From an uncultured Agitococcus sp. (GTDB lineage Bacteria; Pseudomonadota; Gammaproteobacteria; Pseudomonadales; Moraxellaceae), in assembly GCF_937920075.1 (NCBI RefSeq), contig NZ_CALETI010000440.1, forward strand, positions 1-16,080: a stretch of 16,080 bases of DNA, in the 5' to 3' direction. Under the pieces are notes generated by a model. It had not been told where the DNA came from, searched no databases, and worked only from the letters and a program-made list of their open reading frames with translations. A program made the position numbers and the translations under genes. Below, piece by piece: positions 1-6,260 of this stretch. How positions within the stretch are numbered: position 1 is the stretch's first letter; each line of letters begins with the position of its first letter.

Positions 1-30
1 CCACTTCCGTCATTAATAATTGGCCATTAA

Positions 31-55
31 AGGCTTGGTTATCCAAGCCTTTTTT
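31..55 (+). terminator. Intrinsic terminator of a plus-strand gene lying left of the window
   Basis: An 8-bp perfect stem (AGGCTTGG at 31-38, CCAAGCCT at 43-50) closes a TTAT loop and is followed at once by five T residues. The polarity fits transcription on the plus strand. The gene it ends is outside the window; stop codons occur in two frames just before it (14-16 and 28-30), so its C-terminal tail may occupy the first bases, but I cannot tell which frame. Confidence 0.8.
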
Positions 56-61
56 ATATGT

Positions 62-149
62 GTAGCCTGTATGCAGCGTAGCGAAATACAGGAAAAAACC
101 GTGATAAACACCATAAATCCTGTGTTACGTTGCACTTCACACAGGCTAC
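62..149. repeat. REP-type inverted pair (BIME-like) downstream of liuB
   Basis: Two roughly 31-nt units face each other. The left unit (62-92) starts GTAG and then forms a small hairpin with arms CCTGTAT and ATACAGG. The right unit (119-149), read on the minus strand, also starts GTAG and has arms CCTGTG and CACAGG. Aligned, the units agree at about three quarters of positions. A GTAG head followed by an imperfect stem-loop is the layout of REP sequences mobilised by RAYT (TnpA-REP) transposases; the unit resembles an AT-rich version of the widespread gammaproteobacterial repeat that starts GTAGCCCGGATG. No RAYT gene is in the window. Placed just after the liuB stop, it may also protect or end the liu mRNA. 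Confidence 0.7.
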
Positions 150-152
150 TAA

Positions 153-1763
153 TTACATCCTAAACACGCCAAATTTTGTCTCTTGGCTGGGCGCATTTAA
201 GCTTGCTGAAATACATAGGCCTAAGACATCACGAGTTTGCGTGGGGTCAATCACACCATCGTCCCACAAACGAGCACTGGCATAAAATGGATGAGATTCA
301 CGTTGATATTTTTCTAAATAAGGTTGTTTAAAGGCGGCTTCTTCTTCGGCTGTCCAATGTACACCACGTTTAGCGTTTGCACCTTTTTGAATTTCGGTGA
401 GTACGCTGGCTGCTTGTTCACCACCCATCACCGCAATGCGAGAATTTGGCCAACTAAACAAAAAGCGTGGGCTATAAGCACGACCACACATCCCGTAGTT
501 ACCTGCACCATAAGAGCCACCAATTAACACGGTAAACTTAGGCACTTTGGCACAAGCCACCGCAGTGACCATTTTTGCGCCATGTTTAGCAATGCCACCT
601 TCTTCATACTTTTTACCAACCATAAAGCCAGTAATGTTTTGTAAGAAAATCAGGGGAATACCACGTTGGCTACAAAGCTCAATAAAATGCGCGCCTTTTT
701 GTGCCGACTCACTAAACAAAATACCGTTATTGGCAACAATACCCACAGGATAACCCCACCAATGAGCAAAACCACAAACGAGGGTAGAACCATACAAAGG
801 TTTAAATTCATCAAACTCAGAGTCATCAACTAAACGGGCAATAATTTCACGAACATCAAAAGGTTGACGTGGGTCTTTAGGAATAATGCCATAAATTTCT
901 TCGGCAGAATAACGTGGCGGCTTAGGTGGACGAATGGCTAAATCAATATTTTTTGGACGATTTAACCGAGAAACGGCAGCACGCGCCAAGGCAATCGCAT
1001 GTTCATCATTATCCGCTAATTGGTCGGTGACACCAGAGGTACGGCAATGTAAATCAGCACCACCTAAATCTTCAGCACTGACGATTTCGCCTGTTGCCGC
1101 TTTGACTAAGGGCGGGCCTGCCAAAAAGATTGTGCCTTGTTCTTTAACAATAATGGCTTCATCGGCCATTGATGGCACATAAGCACCGCCTGCGGTACAA
1201 GAACCCATCACCACCGCAATTTGAGGAATATTCATTGCCGACATATTAGCTTGATTAAAGAAAATACGGCCAAAGTGACGTTCATCAGGAAAGACTTCAT
1301 CTTGACGGGGCAAGTTTGCGCCACCAGAGTCAACCATATAAATACAGGGTAGGTGATTGTCTTGGGCAATCGTTTGGGCGCGTAGGTGTTTTTTTACGGT
1401 TAAAGGATAATAAGAGCCACCTTTAACCGTGGCATCATTAGCGGCAATCACGCACTCAATGCCACCCACGCGGCCAATGCCAGCAACAATACCAGCGGCT
1501 GGCACATCTTCTTTACCATAAACTTGGTAAGCGGCGAGAGGGGCTAATTCTAGAAAAGGTGAGCCAACATCTAAAATGGCATTAATACGTTCGCGAGCAG
1601 TGAGTTTGCCACGGGCTTTATGACGAGCCACGGCGGCTTCACCACCACCTTTGGCCACATCTTGTAAAACTTTTTTTAGTTCAGAGACTTGTTCGCGTAA
1701 AGCTTGAGCATTTTCTAAAAAGCTCGGACTATGCGGATTAATTTGGCTATGTAAAATAGGCAT
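153..1763 (-). CDS. liuB: Methylcrotonyl-CoA carboxylase, carboxyltransferase (beta) subunit
   Basis: Transfers the carboxyl group from carboxybiotin to 3-methylcrotonyl-CoA, giving 3-methylglutaconyl-CoA in leucine catabolism (cytosol; it needs the biotin-carrying alpha subunit LiuD/MccA). The 536-residue protein has the usual family length. Visible features are the GKLTARERI segment (52-60), the first oxyanion-hole region GSCTAGGAY (187-195) and the second, GGSYGAGNYGM (415-425), both typical of biotin-dependent carboxyltransferases. The start chosen is the ATG at 1763-1761, 4 nt after the liuA stop and preceded by GAGAT; an upstream in-frame start at 1799 would add 12 residues that the family lacks. 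It forms an operon with liuA. The alpha subunit, liuC and liuE are not next to it on the downstream side. Geranyl-CoA or propionyl-CoA carboxylase beta subunits are relatives, but the neighbouring isovaleryl-CoA dehydrogenase favours methylcrotonyl-CoA. Confidence 0.95.
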   Translation of the reverse strand: MPILHSQINPHSPSFLENAQALREQVSELKKVLQDVAKGGGEAAVARHKARGKLTARERINAILDVGSPFLELAPLAAYQVYGKEDVPAAGIVAGIGRVGGIECVIAANDATVKGGSYYPLTVKKHLRAQTIAQDNHLPCIYMVDSGGANLPRQDEVFPDERHFGRIFFNQANMSAMNIPQIAVVMGSCTAGGAYVPSMADEAIIVKEQGTIFLAGPPLVKAATGEIVSAEDLGGADLHCRTSGVTDQLADNDEHAIALARAAVSRLNRPKNIDLAIRPPKPPRYSAEEIYGIIPKDPRQPFDVREIIARLVDDSEFDEFKPLYGSTLVCGFAHWWGYPVGIVANNGILFSESAQKGAHFIELCSQRGIPLIFLQNITGFMVGKKYEEGGIAKHGAKMVTAVACAKVPKFTVLIGGSYGAGNYGMCGRAYSPRFLFSWPNSRIAVMGGEQAASVLTEIQKGANAKRGVHWTAEEEAAFKQPYLEKYQRESHPFYASARLWDDGVIDPTQTRDVLGLCISASLNAPSQETKFGVFRM

Positions 1764-1767
1764 TTTA

Positions 1768-2934
1768 TTATCTCGTTTCGTTAAACAATTCACGGCCAAT
1801 TAACATACGGCGAATTTCGGAAGTACCTGCACCAATCTCATATAATTTGGCATCACGCAACAAACGACCTGTTGCATAGTCATTGATATAACCATTGCCA
1901 CCTAAAATTTGGATTGCATCCAAAGCACATTGGGTTGCATTTTCAGCACAATATAAAATGGTTGCAGCAGCATCTTTGCGGGCAGCTTCACCACGATCAC
2001 AGGCTTGCGCAACAGCATATAAATAAGCACGCGAAGCATTGAGTTTGGTGTACATATCGGCAATTTTTCCTTGAATTAATTGAAATTCACCAATCGCTTG
2101 ACCAAACTGTTTGCGTTCGTGCATATAAGGAATAACAATGTCCATACAAGCTTGCATTACACCCACAGGGCCAGCCGCTAAAACGATGCGCTCATAATCT
2201 AAGCCACTCATTAATACTTTGGCACCACCACCCACATGGCCTAAAACATTTTCTTCTGGCACAAAACAGTCGTTAAAAACCAACTCACAGGTGTTAGATC
2301 CGCGCATACCTAATTTATCGAGTTTAGGTGAGCGGCTAAAACCTTGCCAATCACGTTCCACAATAAACGCGGTCATGCCTTTTGAGGCTTGGCAGCTTAA
2401 ATCGGTTTTGGCATAAATCACATAAGTATGGGCATCAGGGCCATTAGTAATCCACATTTTGTGGCCATTTAATAAATAGCCGCCTTCAACTTTATCGGCG
2501 CGAAGCTTCATGCTCACCACATCAGAACCAGCGGTGGTTTCACTCATCGCCAATGCACCAATATGTTCACCACTGATTAATTTAGGCAAATATTTAGCAC
2601 GTTGTTCAGCATTACCATTACGATAAATTTGATTCACACATAAATTAGAATGCGCACCATAAGACAAGCCAACTGATGCAGAAGCACGAGAAATTTCTTC
2701 AATGGCAAGCACATGTGCCAAATAGCCCATATCAACACCACCGTATTCTTCACTGACGGTCATGCCTAATAAGCCTAAATCGCCAAATTTACGCCATAAA
2801 TCCAATGGGAACTCATTGCTTTTATCAATGTCAGCGGCACGAGGTGCAATTTCTTCTTGGGCAAATTTATAAACCGTATCGCGTAATTGCTGCATGGTTT
2901 CACCCAAACAAAAATTCATACCTGTATAGCTCAT
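1768..2934 (-). CDS. liuA: Isovaleryl-CoA dehydrogenase
   Basis: FAD-dependent acyl-CoA dehydrogenase that oxidises isovaleryl-CoA to 3-methylcrotonyl-CoA in leucine degradation, passing electrons to electron-transfer flavoprotein. The protein has 388 residues, normal for the family. Seen in sequence: the acyl-CoA dehydrogenase signature region AMSETTAGSDVVSM (129-142), the WITNG segment (161-165), the catalytic-base region LDYER with Glu248 at the place typical of isovaleryl-CoA dehydrogenases, and the C-terminal flavin-site segment YEIGAGTSEIRR (365-376). The start is the ATG at 2934-2932, because GAGGAAG lies 6 nt upstream; the in-frame ATG at 2949 overlaps that ribosome-binding site and is unlikely to be used. 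It is the first gene of the two-gene unit with liuB. Position of the glutamate and the adjacent liuB make isovaleryl-CoA more likely than other short branched acyl-CoAs. Confidence 0.94.
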   Translation of the reverse strand: MSYTGMNFCLGETMQQLRDTVYKFAQEEIAPRAADIDKSNEFPLDLWRKFGDLGLLGMTVSEEYGGVDMGYLAHVLAIEEISRASASVGLSYGAHSNLCVNQIYRNGNAEQRAKYLPKLISGEHIGALAMSETTAGSDVVSMKLRADKVEGGYLLNGHKMWITNGPDAHTYVIYAKTDLSCQASKGMTAFIVERDWQGFSRSPKLDKLGMRGSNTCELVFNDCFVPEENVLGHVGGGAKVLMSGLDYERIVLAAGPVGVMQACMDIVIPYMHERKQFGQAIGEFQLIQGKIADMYTKLNASRAYLYAVAQACDRGEAARKDAAATILYCAENATQCALDAIQILGGNGYINDYATGRLLRDAKLYEIGAGTSEIRRMLIGRELFNETR

Positions 2935-2976
2935 GGTGGTCTTCCTCATTATGTTTTTAAATTTATGCGAATAATA

Positions 2977-2996
2977 CCGAGCAAATGCTTGCTTGG
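2977..2996. promoter_or_regulatory. Candidate operator upstream of liuA
   Basis: An imperfect 20-bp palindrome: arms CCGAGCAA and TTGCTTGG around ATGC, matching at 7 of 8 positions. It lies 43 to 62 bp upstream of the liuA start, where a promoter would be expected. A weak minus-strand pair, TTGCTC and TTTAAA with 17 bp between, overlaps it. It could bind a repressor or activator of the liu genes (LiuR is known in other bacteria), but no regulator gene is in the window and I do not recognise a specific consensus. Confidence 0.3.
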
Positions 2997-3127
2997 CTAG
3001 AGTGAAAGCTCGAGGAAATGATTGCTAAATGTTGATGAATAGGCATAATGGGCAAAATGCAATAAACTAGAGTGCTGTTTGCGTCGTTCGACGAGCGAAT
3101 GTGTTGTGATTGGACTGGAGCGAGATT

Positions 3128-3805
3128 ATGAGCGGAAAAACCGCAATTATTATTGGTGCGACAGGCATGGTAGGCAAGCAGGTGTTAGCCCATTTATTAG
3201 CATCATCTGTATATAAACAGGTGATTGCAGTAACCCGTAAACCCATCGCTGCTCATGAAAAACTAAAAAATTTAGTGATTGATTTTGATAAATTAACCAG
3301 CGCCCTAAAAGATGTAAAAGCCGATGAAGCTTTTTGTTGTTTGGGGACGACAATCAAACAGGCAGGCACAAAAACCGCTTTTCACAAAGTAGATTACACC
3401 TATAGTTTTGAATTTGCCTATGTGCTTAAACAAAATGGCTGCCAGCATTTTTTGTTAATTTCAGCATTAGGGGCATTTCCCAAATCTTTAGTATTTTATA
3501 GTCGTGTTAAAGGACTTTTAGAAAAAGATATTACCGCTTTAGAGTTTCCACGTTTTAGTATTATTCGTCCTTCGTTATTATTGGGTGATCGTGAAGAAAA
3601 TCGTTTGGGTGAAAATCTTGCGGCACGTTTTTTCCCCTTAGTTAGCCCATTTTTACGTGGTGGTTTACGTGCAGTGCAGCCTATTCATGGTAAAGATGTG
3701 GCTCAGGCTATGTTTAATATTGCTCAATTGCCAGCACCTGATGAAAATCCTGCTTTTTATTATTATGACGATTTGATGGATGTTATTGCTCAAGGTGTGC
3801 ATTAA
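3128..3805 (+). CDS. Small NAD(P)-binding Rossmann oxidoreductase, TIP30/HTATIP2-like atypical SDR
   Basis: Predicted cytosolic NAD(P)-dependent oxidoreductase or NAD(P)-binding regulator; the substrate is unknown. The 225-residue protein begins with a beta strand followed by the nucleotide-binding loop GATGMVG (10-16). An SDR-like active site can be read as Ser112 (in LLISALGA) and YSRVK with Tyr124 and Lys128, the Y-x3-K pair. The C-terminal half contains RPSLLLGDREENR (147-159) and QPIHGKDVA (184-192), usual in this family. The start is the ATG at 3128, 7 nt after GGAG; a TTG at 3110 in the same frame lacks its own ribosome-binding site. The gene is divergent from liuA and 61 nt upstream of rraA, separated from it by a GC-rich hairpin. 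A link to leucine breakdown is only positional. Confidence 0.8.
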   Translation: MSGKTAIIIGATGMVGKQVLAHLLASSVYKQVIAVTRKPIAAHEKLKNLVIDFDKLTSALKDVKADEAFCCLGTTIKQAGTKTAFHKVDYTYSFEFAYVLKQNGCQHFLLISALGAFPKSLVFYSRVKGLLEKDITALEFPRFSIIRPSLLLGDREENRLGENLAARFFPLVSPFLRGGLRAVQPIHGKDVAQAMFNIAQLPAPDENPAFYYYDDLMDVIAQGVH

Positions 3806-3818
3806 ACCCTCACCCCGA

Positions 3819-3838
3819 CCCTCTCCCAAAGGAGAGGG
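3819..3838. repeat. Palindromic intergenic repeat (CCCTCTCC hairpin)
   Basis: Perfect 8-bp arms CCCTCTCC (3819-3826) and GGAGAGGG (3831-3838) enclose CAAA. The preceding CCCTCACCCCGA is typical of a widespread short intergenic repeat of gammaproteobacteria. The T content after the stem is weak (AGCTTTCTTC), so it may be an attenuator or partial terminator between the oxidoreductase gene and rraA rather than a full stop. Confidence 0.6.
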
Positions 3839-3866
3839 AGCTTTCTTCTAATTTTTTGAGGTTGAT

Positions 3867-4355
3867 ATGACTCAGTATGTGACTCCTGATTTATGTGATG
3901 CTTACCCTTTAGTTCGTGTATTAACCCCCATGTTTAAAAATTTTGGTGGTCGTAAATCTTTTGGTGGCCAAGTTGTCACTGTCAAATGTTTTGAAGATAA
4001 TTCACGTGTTAAAGAATTATTAGCCACTGATGGTAACGGTAAGGTTTTGGTCGTTGACGGTGGTGGTTCCTTACGTTGCGCATTATTAGGTGACATGATT
4101 GGCGAAAGTGCAGTCAAATTTGGTTGGGAAGGTGTGATTATTTATGGTTGTGTGCGCGATGTAGATGCTTTAGCCGAATTAGATTTAGGCGTGCAAGCTT
4201 TAGCAGCGATGCCCTTAAAAAGTGTGCGTAAAGGCGTAGGAGAGGTAGGTTTAAGCTTGTCGTTTGGCGGTGTCATCATCGAAAATGGCGAATATATTTA
4301 TGCAGATAATAATGGTGTGATTGTCTCTGCTGAAGCTTTAACAATGCCAGAATAA
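3867..4355 (+). CDS. rraA: RraA, regulator of RNase E activity (RraA/HMG-aldolase family)
   Basis: In Escherichia coli RraA binds RNase E and inhibits it, altering mRNA decay. The same fold includes 4-hydroxy-4-methyl-2-oxoglutarate (HMG) aldolases. The 162-residue length and the N-terminal TPDLCDAYP segment (6-14) fit RraA closely. The metal- and substrate-site pattern D-x20-R-D is intact: Asp76 in LLGDMIGE, then Arg97-Asp98 in GCVRDVD. A weak aldolase or oxaloacetate decarboxylase side activity is therefore possible, as reported for family members. The start is supported by GAGG (3858-3861) 5 nt upstream of the ATG. The gene ends just before a strong terminator at 4391. The name is firm; whether its main role here is RNase E control or catalysis cannot be read from sequence. 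Confidence 0.9.
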   Translation: MTQYVTPDLCDAYPLVRVLTPMFKNFGGRKSFGGQVVTVKCFEDNSRVKELLATDGNGKVLVVDGGGSLRCALLGDMIGESAVKFGWEGVIIYGCVRDVDALAELDLGVQALAAMPLKSVRKGVGEVGLSLSFGGVIIENGEYIYADNNGVIVSAEALTMPE

Positions 4356-4390
4356 GTAACTGCATGAGTCAACAGACTCTAAATAGAAAA

Positions 4391-4415
4391 GGCTAGTTTA
4401 GGACTAGCCTTTTTT
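4391..4415 (+). terminator. Intrinsic terminator after rraA
   Basis: A 7-bp perfect stem GGCTAGT (4391-4397) / ACTAGCC (4403-4409) with a 5-nt loop is followed by six T residues. The A run just before the stem (4387-4390) makes it possibly active in both directions. It insulates rraA from the sigma-54 driven cluster that follows. Confidence 0.88.
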
Positions 4416-4436
4416 ATTGCCTGTTTTTTGTGCGCT

Positions 4437-4474
4437 TGCCTTAATATGGTGCATTTGTGCCTTATATTTGCCCA
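4437..4474 (+). promoter_or_regulatory. Candidate tandem upstream activator sites for a sigma-54 enhancer-binding protein
   Basis: Two related 17-mers start at 4437 and 4458, exactly 21 bp (two helical turns) apart. Both begin TGCCTTA and end in CA. The first ends TGGTGCA, identical to one half of the NtrC-type site TGCACC-N4-TGGTGCA, and its left half keeps TGC. The sites lie roughly 180-210 bp upstream of the predicted start point, the normal place for enhancer-binding-protein sites. The left half-sites are degenerate, so assignment to NtrC is tentative. Confidence 0.4.
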
Positions 4475-4622
4475 AGAATTATTAGAGATCAAATTTGATT
4501 TATACGTCTCTCTGTCAAAATCTTTAGGTTTCTTATTTTTTGCCCGATATTAGTCATTGTTCTTACATATTTAAGGTCTATAAATCCTTAAATTGATAAG
4601 GATTTTGTACCTTTATATAACT
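4475..4622 (+). promoter_or_regulatory. AT-rich control region between activator sites and the -24/-12 promoter, with two dyads
   Basis: No gene is visible in 4416-4681. This part holds a perfect 12-bp palindrome ATCAAATTTGAT (4488-4499) and a perfect inverted repeat AAATCCTTA (4582-4590) / TAAGGATTT (4597-4605) with a 6-nt spacer. The latter is nested in weaker outer symmetry (AAGGT at 4572, ACCTT at 4609). It ends 18 bp before the -24 box, so a bound protein could affect polymerase binding or DNA bending. I found no convincing IHF consensus. Confidence 0.35.
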
Positions 4623-4638
4623 TGGCAAGCATTTTGCT
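4623..4638 (+). promoter_or_regulatory. Sigma-54 (-24/-12) promoter of the ATP-grasp/Anbu/transglutaminase cluster
   Basis: The 16-mer TGGCAAGCATTTTGCT matches the sigma-54 consensus TGGCACG-N4-TTGCW at all positions but one (A for C at the sixth). The invariant GG (4624-4625) and GC (4636-4637) are 12 bp apart, as required. Transcription would start near 4649, giving a leader of about 33 nt with a strong ribosome-binding site GGGGGAG (4668-4674) 7 nt before the ATG at 4682. Transcription should therefore depend on RpoN and an enhancer-binding activator, commonly a nitrogen or stress signal. Confidence 0.82.
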
Positions 4639-4681
4639 TTATGGATATAAGAACCACACACTCCAACGGGGGAGAAATAAT

Positions 4682-6133
4682 ATGGCCTGTCGTAATATTG
4701 GTATTGATAATAAACACGGATATTTTCCAAATCCTAGTCACTACGATGAAATGGTGCATCTAGGCTTACCAAGAACACATTATCAACATGTTGCTAATTG
4801 GCTAGATGAAATGCCTTTAGAAAGTTTGTTGTCCAAACGTCAACAGGCTGAAACCCGTTTTCGACAAGAAGGTATTACTTTTACGGTGTATGGCGATAAT
4901 GCAGGAACTGAGCGTTTAATCCCATTCGATATGATTCCACGGATTATCCCAGCCTCAGAATGGGCGGTGATGGCTAAGGGGTGTGAACAACGTGTTCAAG
5001 CCTTAAATGCTTTTTTGCATGATATTTACCACGAGCAAAAAATTATTAAAGCAGGCATTATTCCTGCTGAGCAAGTATTAGCTAATGAACATTATCAAGC
5101 TTTAATGCAAGGTTTAACCTTGCCACATAATATTTATGCACATATAGCTGGTATTGATTTGGTGCGTCATAGCGATGGAACTTATTATGTATTAGAAGAT
5201 AATTTACGTACACCTTCTGGTGTTTCCTATATGCTCGAAAATCGCAAAATGACCGAGCGTTTGTTTCCAGATTTAGTCGCAAAGCATAAAGTTTTACCTG
5301 TTAGTCATTATCCTGATTATTTAAAAACAACACTCAATGAAGCTAGCCTAATTCAAGGAGCAACCATTGCCGTTTTAACGCCTGGTCGGTTTAATAGTGC
5401 CTTTTTTGAACATGCTTTTTTAGCACGTTCTATGGGGGTTAATTTAGTAAGTGGCAGTGATTTAGTCGTCAAAGACGAAGTCGTCTATATGAAAACTATC
5501 ACGGGCTTACAAAAAATTGATGTTTTGTATCGCCGCTTAGATGATGCCTTTATTGATCCACAAGTGTTTAATCCTAGCTCCATGCTTGGTGTGTCAGGTT
5601 TAATGTCTGCATACAAAGCAGGTAATATCATTTTAGCCAATGCTGTAGGAACAGGTGTTGCTGATGATAAGTCTATTTACCCCTATGTGCCTGATATGAT
5701 TCGTTTTTATTTGAGCGAAGAACCTATTTTGCAAAATGTACCGACATGGCAATGTCGTAAACCTGATCATCTAAGTCATGTTTTAGCGAATTTACCAGAG
5801 TTGGTGGTTAAAGAGGCTCAAGGCTCAGGTGGTTACGGGATGTTGATTGGCCCAACTGCGACTAAATCCGAAATTGAAGATTTTCGTGCCAAATTAATTG
5901 CCCATCCCGAAGCCTATATTGCTCAACCAACCCTTGCTTTATCAACATGCCCAACCTTTGTTGCAGCAGGTATTGCCCCTCGACACATTGATTTACGGCC
6001 TTTTGTGTTGTCTGGTAAAGAAGTACGTTTAGTGGCAGGTGGTTTAACCCGTGTTGCCTTAAAAGCAGGGTCATTGGTGGTTAATTCTTCACAGGGTGGT
6101 GGTACAAAAGATACATGGGTGTTAGCAGAGTAA
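4682..6133 (+). CDS. Circularly permuted type 2 ATP-grasp protein (stand-alone; DUF404/DUF407, COG2308)
   Basis: Predicted cytosolic ATP-dependent carboxylate-amine ligase; substrate unknown. It has 483 residues, the usual size of the stand-alone form. Motifs in order: ITFTVYGD (65-72), DNLRTPSGVSYMLENR (173-188), LTPGRFNSAFFEH (232-244), LYRRLDD (282-288), LVVKEAQGSGGYGM (374-387; conserved Lys377 followed by an intact glycine-rich nucleotide loop), HIDLRPF (435-441) and a C-terminal SSQGGGTKDTWVL (469-481). The start is the ATG at 4682 behind GGGGGAG; extending to the TTG at 4622 would run through the sigma-54 promoter and is rejected. It is the first gene of the cluster, followed by an alpha-E gene as in many bacteria, although here a 100-bp repeat separates the two. 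It is a paralogue of the N-terminal half of the protein at 11147-13624. Confidence 0.92.
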   Translation: MACRNIGIDNKHGYFPNPSHYDEMVHLGLPRTHYQHVANWLDEMPLESLLSKRQQAETRFRQEGITFTVYGDNAGTERLIPFDMIPRIIPASEWAVMAKGCEQRVQALNAFLHDIYHEQKIIKAGIIPAEQVLANEHYQALMQGLTLPHNIYAHIAGIDLVRHSDGTYYVLEDNLRTPSGVSYMLENRKMTERLFPDLVAKHKVLPVSHYPDYLKTTLNEASLIQGATIAVLTPGRFNSAFFEHAFLARSMGVNLVSGSDLVVKDEVVYMKTITGLQKIDVLYRRLDDAFIDPQVFNPSSMLGVSGLMSAYKAGNIILANAVGTGVADDKSIYPYVPDMIRFYLSEEPILQNVPTWQCRKPDHLSHVLANLPELVVKEAQGSGGYGMLIGPTATKSEIEDFRAKLIAHPEAYIAQPTLALSTCPTFVAAGIAPRHIDLRPFVLSGKEVRLVAGGLTRVALKAGSLVVNSSQGGGTKDTWVLAE

Positions 6134-6140
6134 GCTTTTT

Positions 6141-6240
6141 TAGAACTTACGCGGTTATCGCTTATTTGTTCCATTTCAACCGTTTTCAACGGTTTTATGT
6201 TCACAAAACGCGCTAATTGCAGTGCAATGCGTAAGTCCTA
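6141..6240. mobile_element. MITE-like element with TAGGACTTACGC-type terminal inverted repeats
   Basis: A 100-bp segment bounded by TAGAACTTACGC (6141-6152) and GCGTAAGTCCTA (6229-6240), which are inverted copies with 11 of 12 matches. Inside are two further perfect dyads: AACCGTT / AACGGTT (6178-6194) and ATTGCA / TGCAAT (6216-6228). It has no coding capacity. Both ends carry TA next to T runs, so a TA target duplication is possible, as in IS630/Tc1-mariner-type elements, but the family is not proven. It sits between the ATP-grasp stop and the alpha-E ribosome-binding site. Confidence 0.6.
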
Positions 6241-6260
6241 TTTTTTAGAAAGGAAAAATT

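Noticed and set aside
3081..3096. CGTCG-TT-CGACG dyad upstream of the oxidoreductase gene as an operator or terminator
   Set aside because: The arms are only 5 bp with a 2-nt loop and no T run follows; too short to call.
4475..4622. IHF site between activator sites and promoter
   Set aside because: ATCAA and TTGAT motifs are present, but the second half of the IHF consensus is not at the right spacing on either strand.
4622..4681. N-terminal extension of the ATP-grasp protein from a TTG start
   Set aside because: The extension would be translated from the sigma-54 promoter and leader; the ATG at 4682 has a strong ribosome-binding site and matches family starts.
5862..6204. Minus-strand open frames opposite the first ATP-grasp gene
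   Set aside because: They lie antisense to strongly conserved ATP-grasp motifs, have no ribosome-binding site of note and resemble nothing I recognise.
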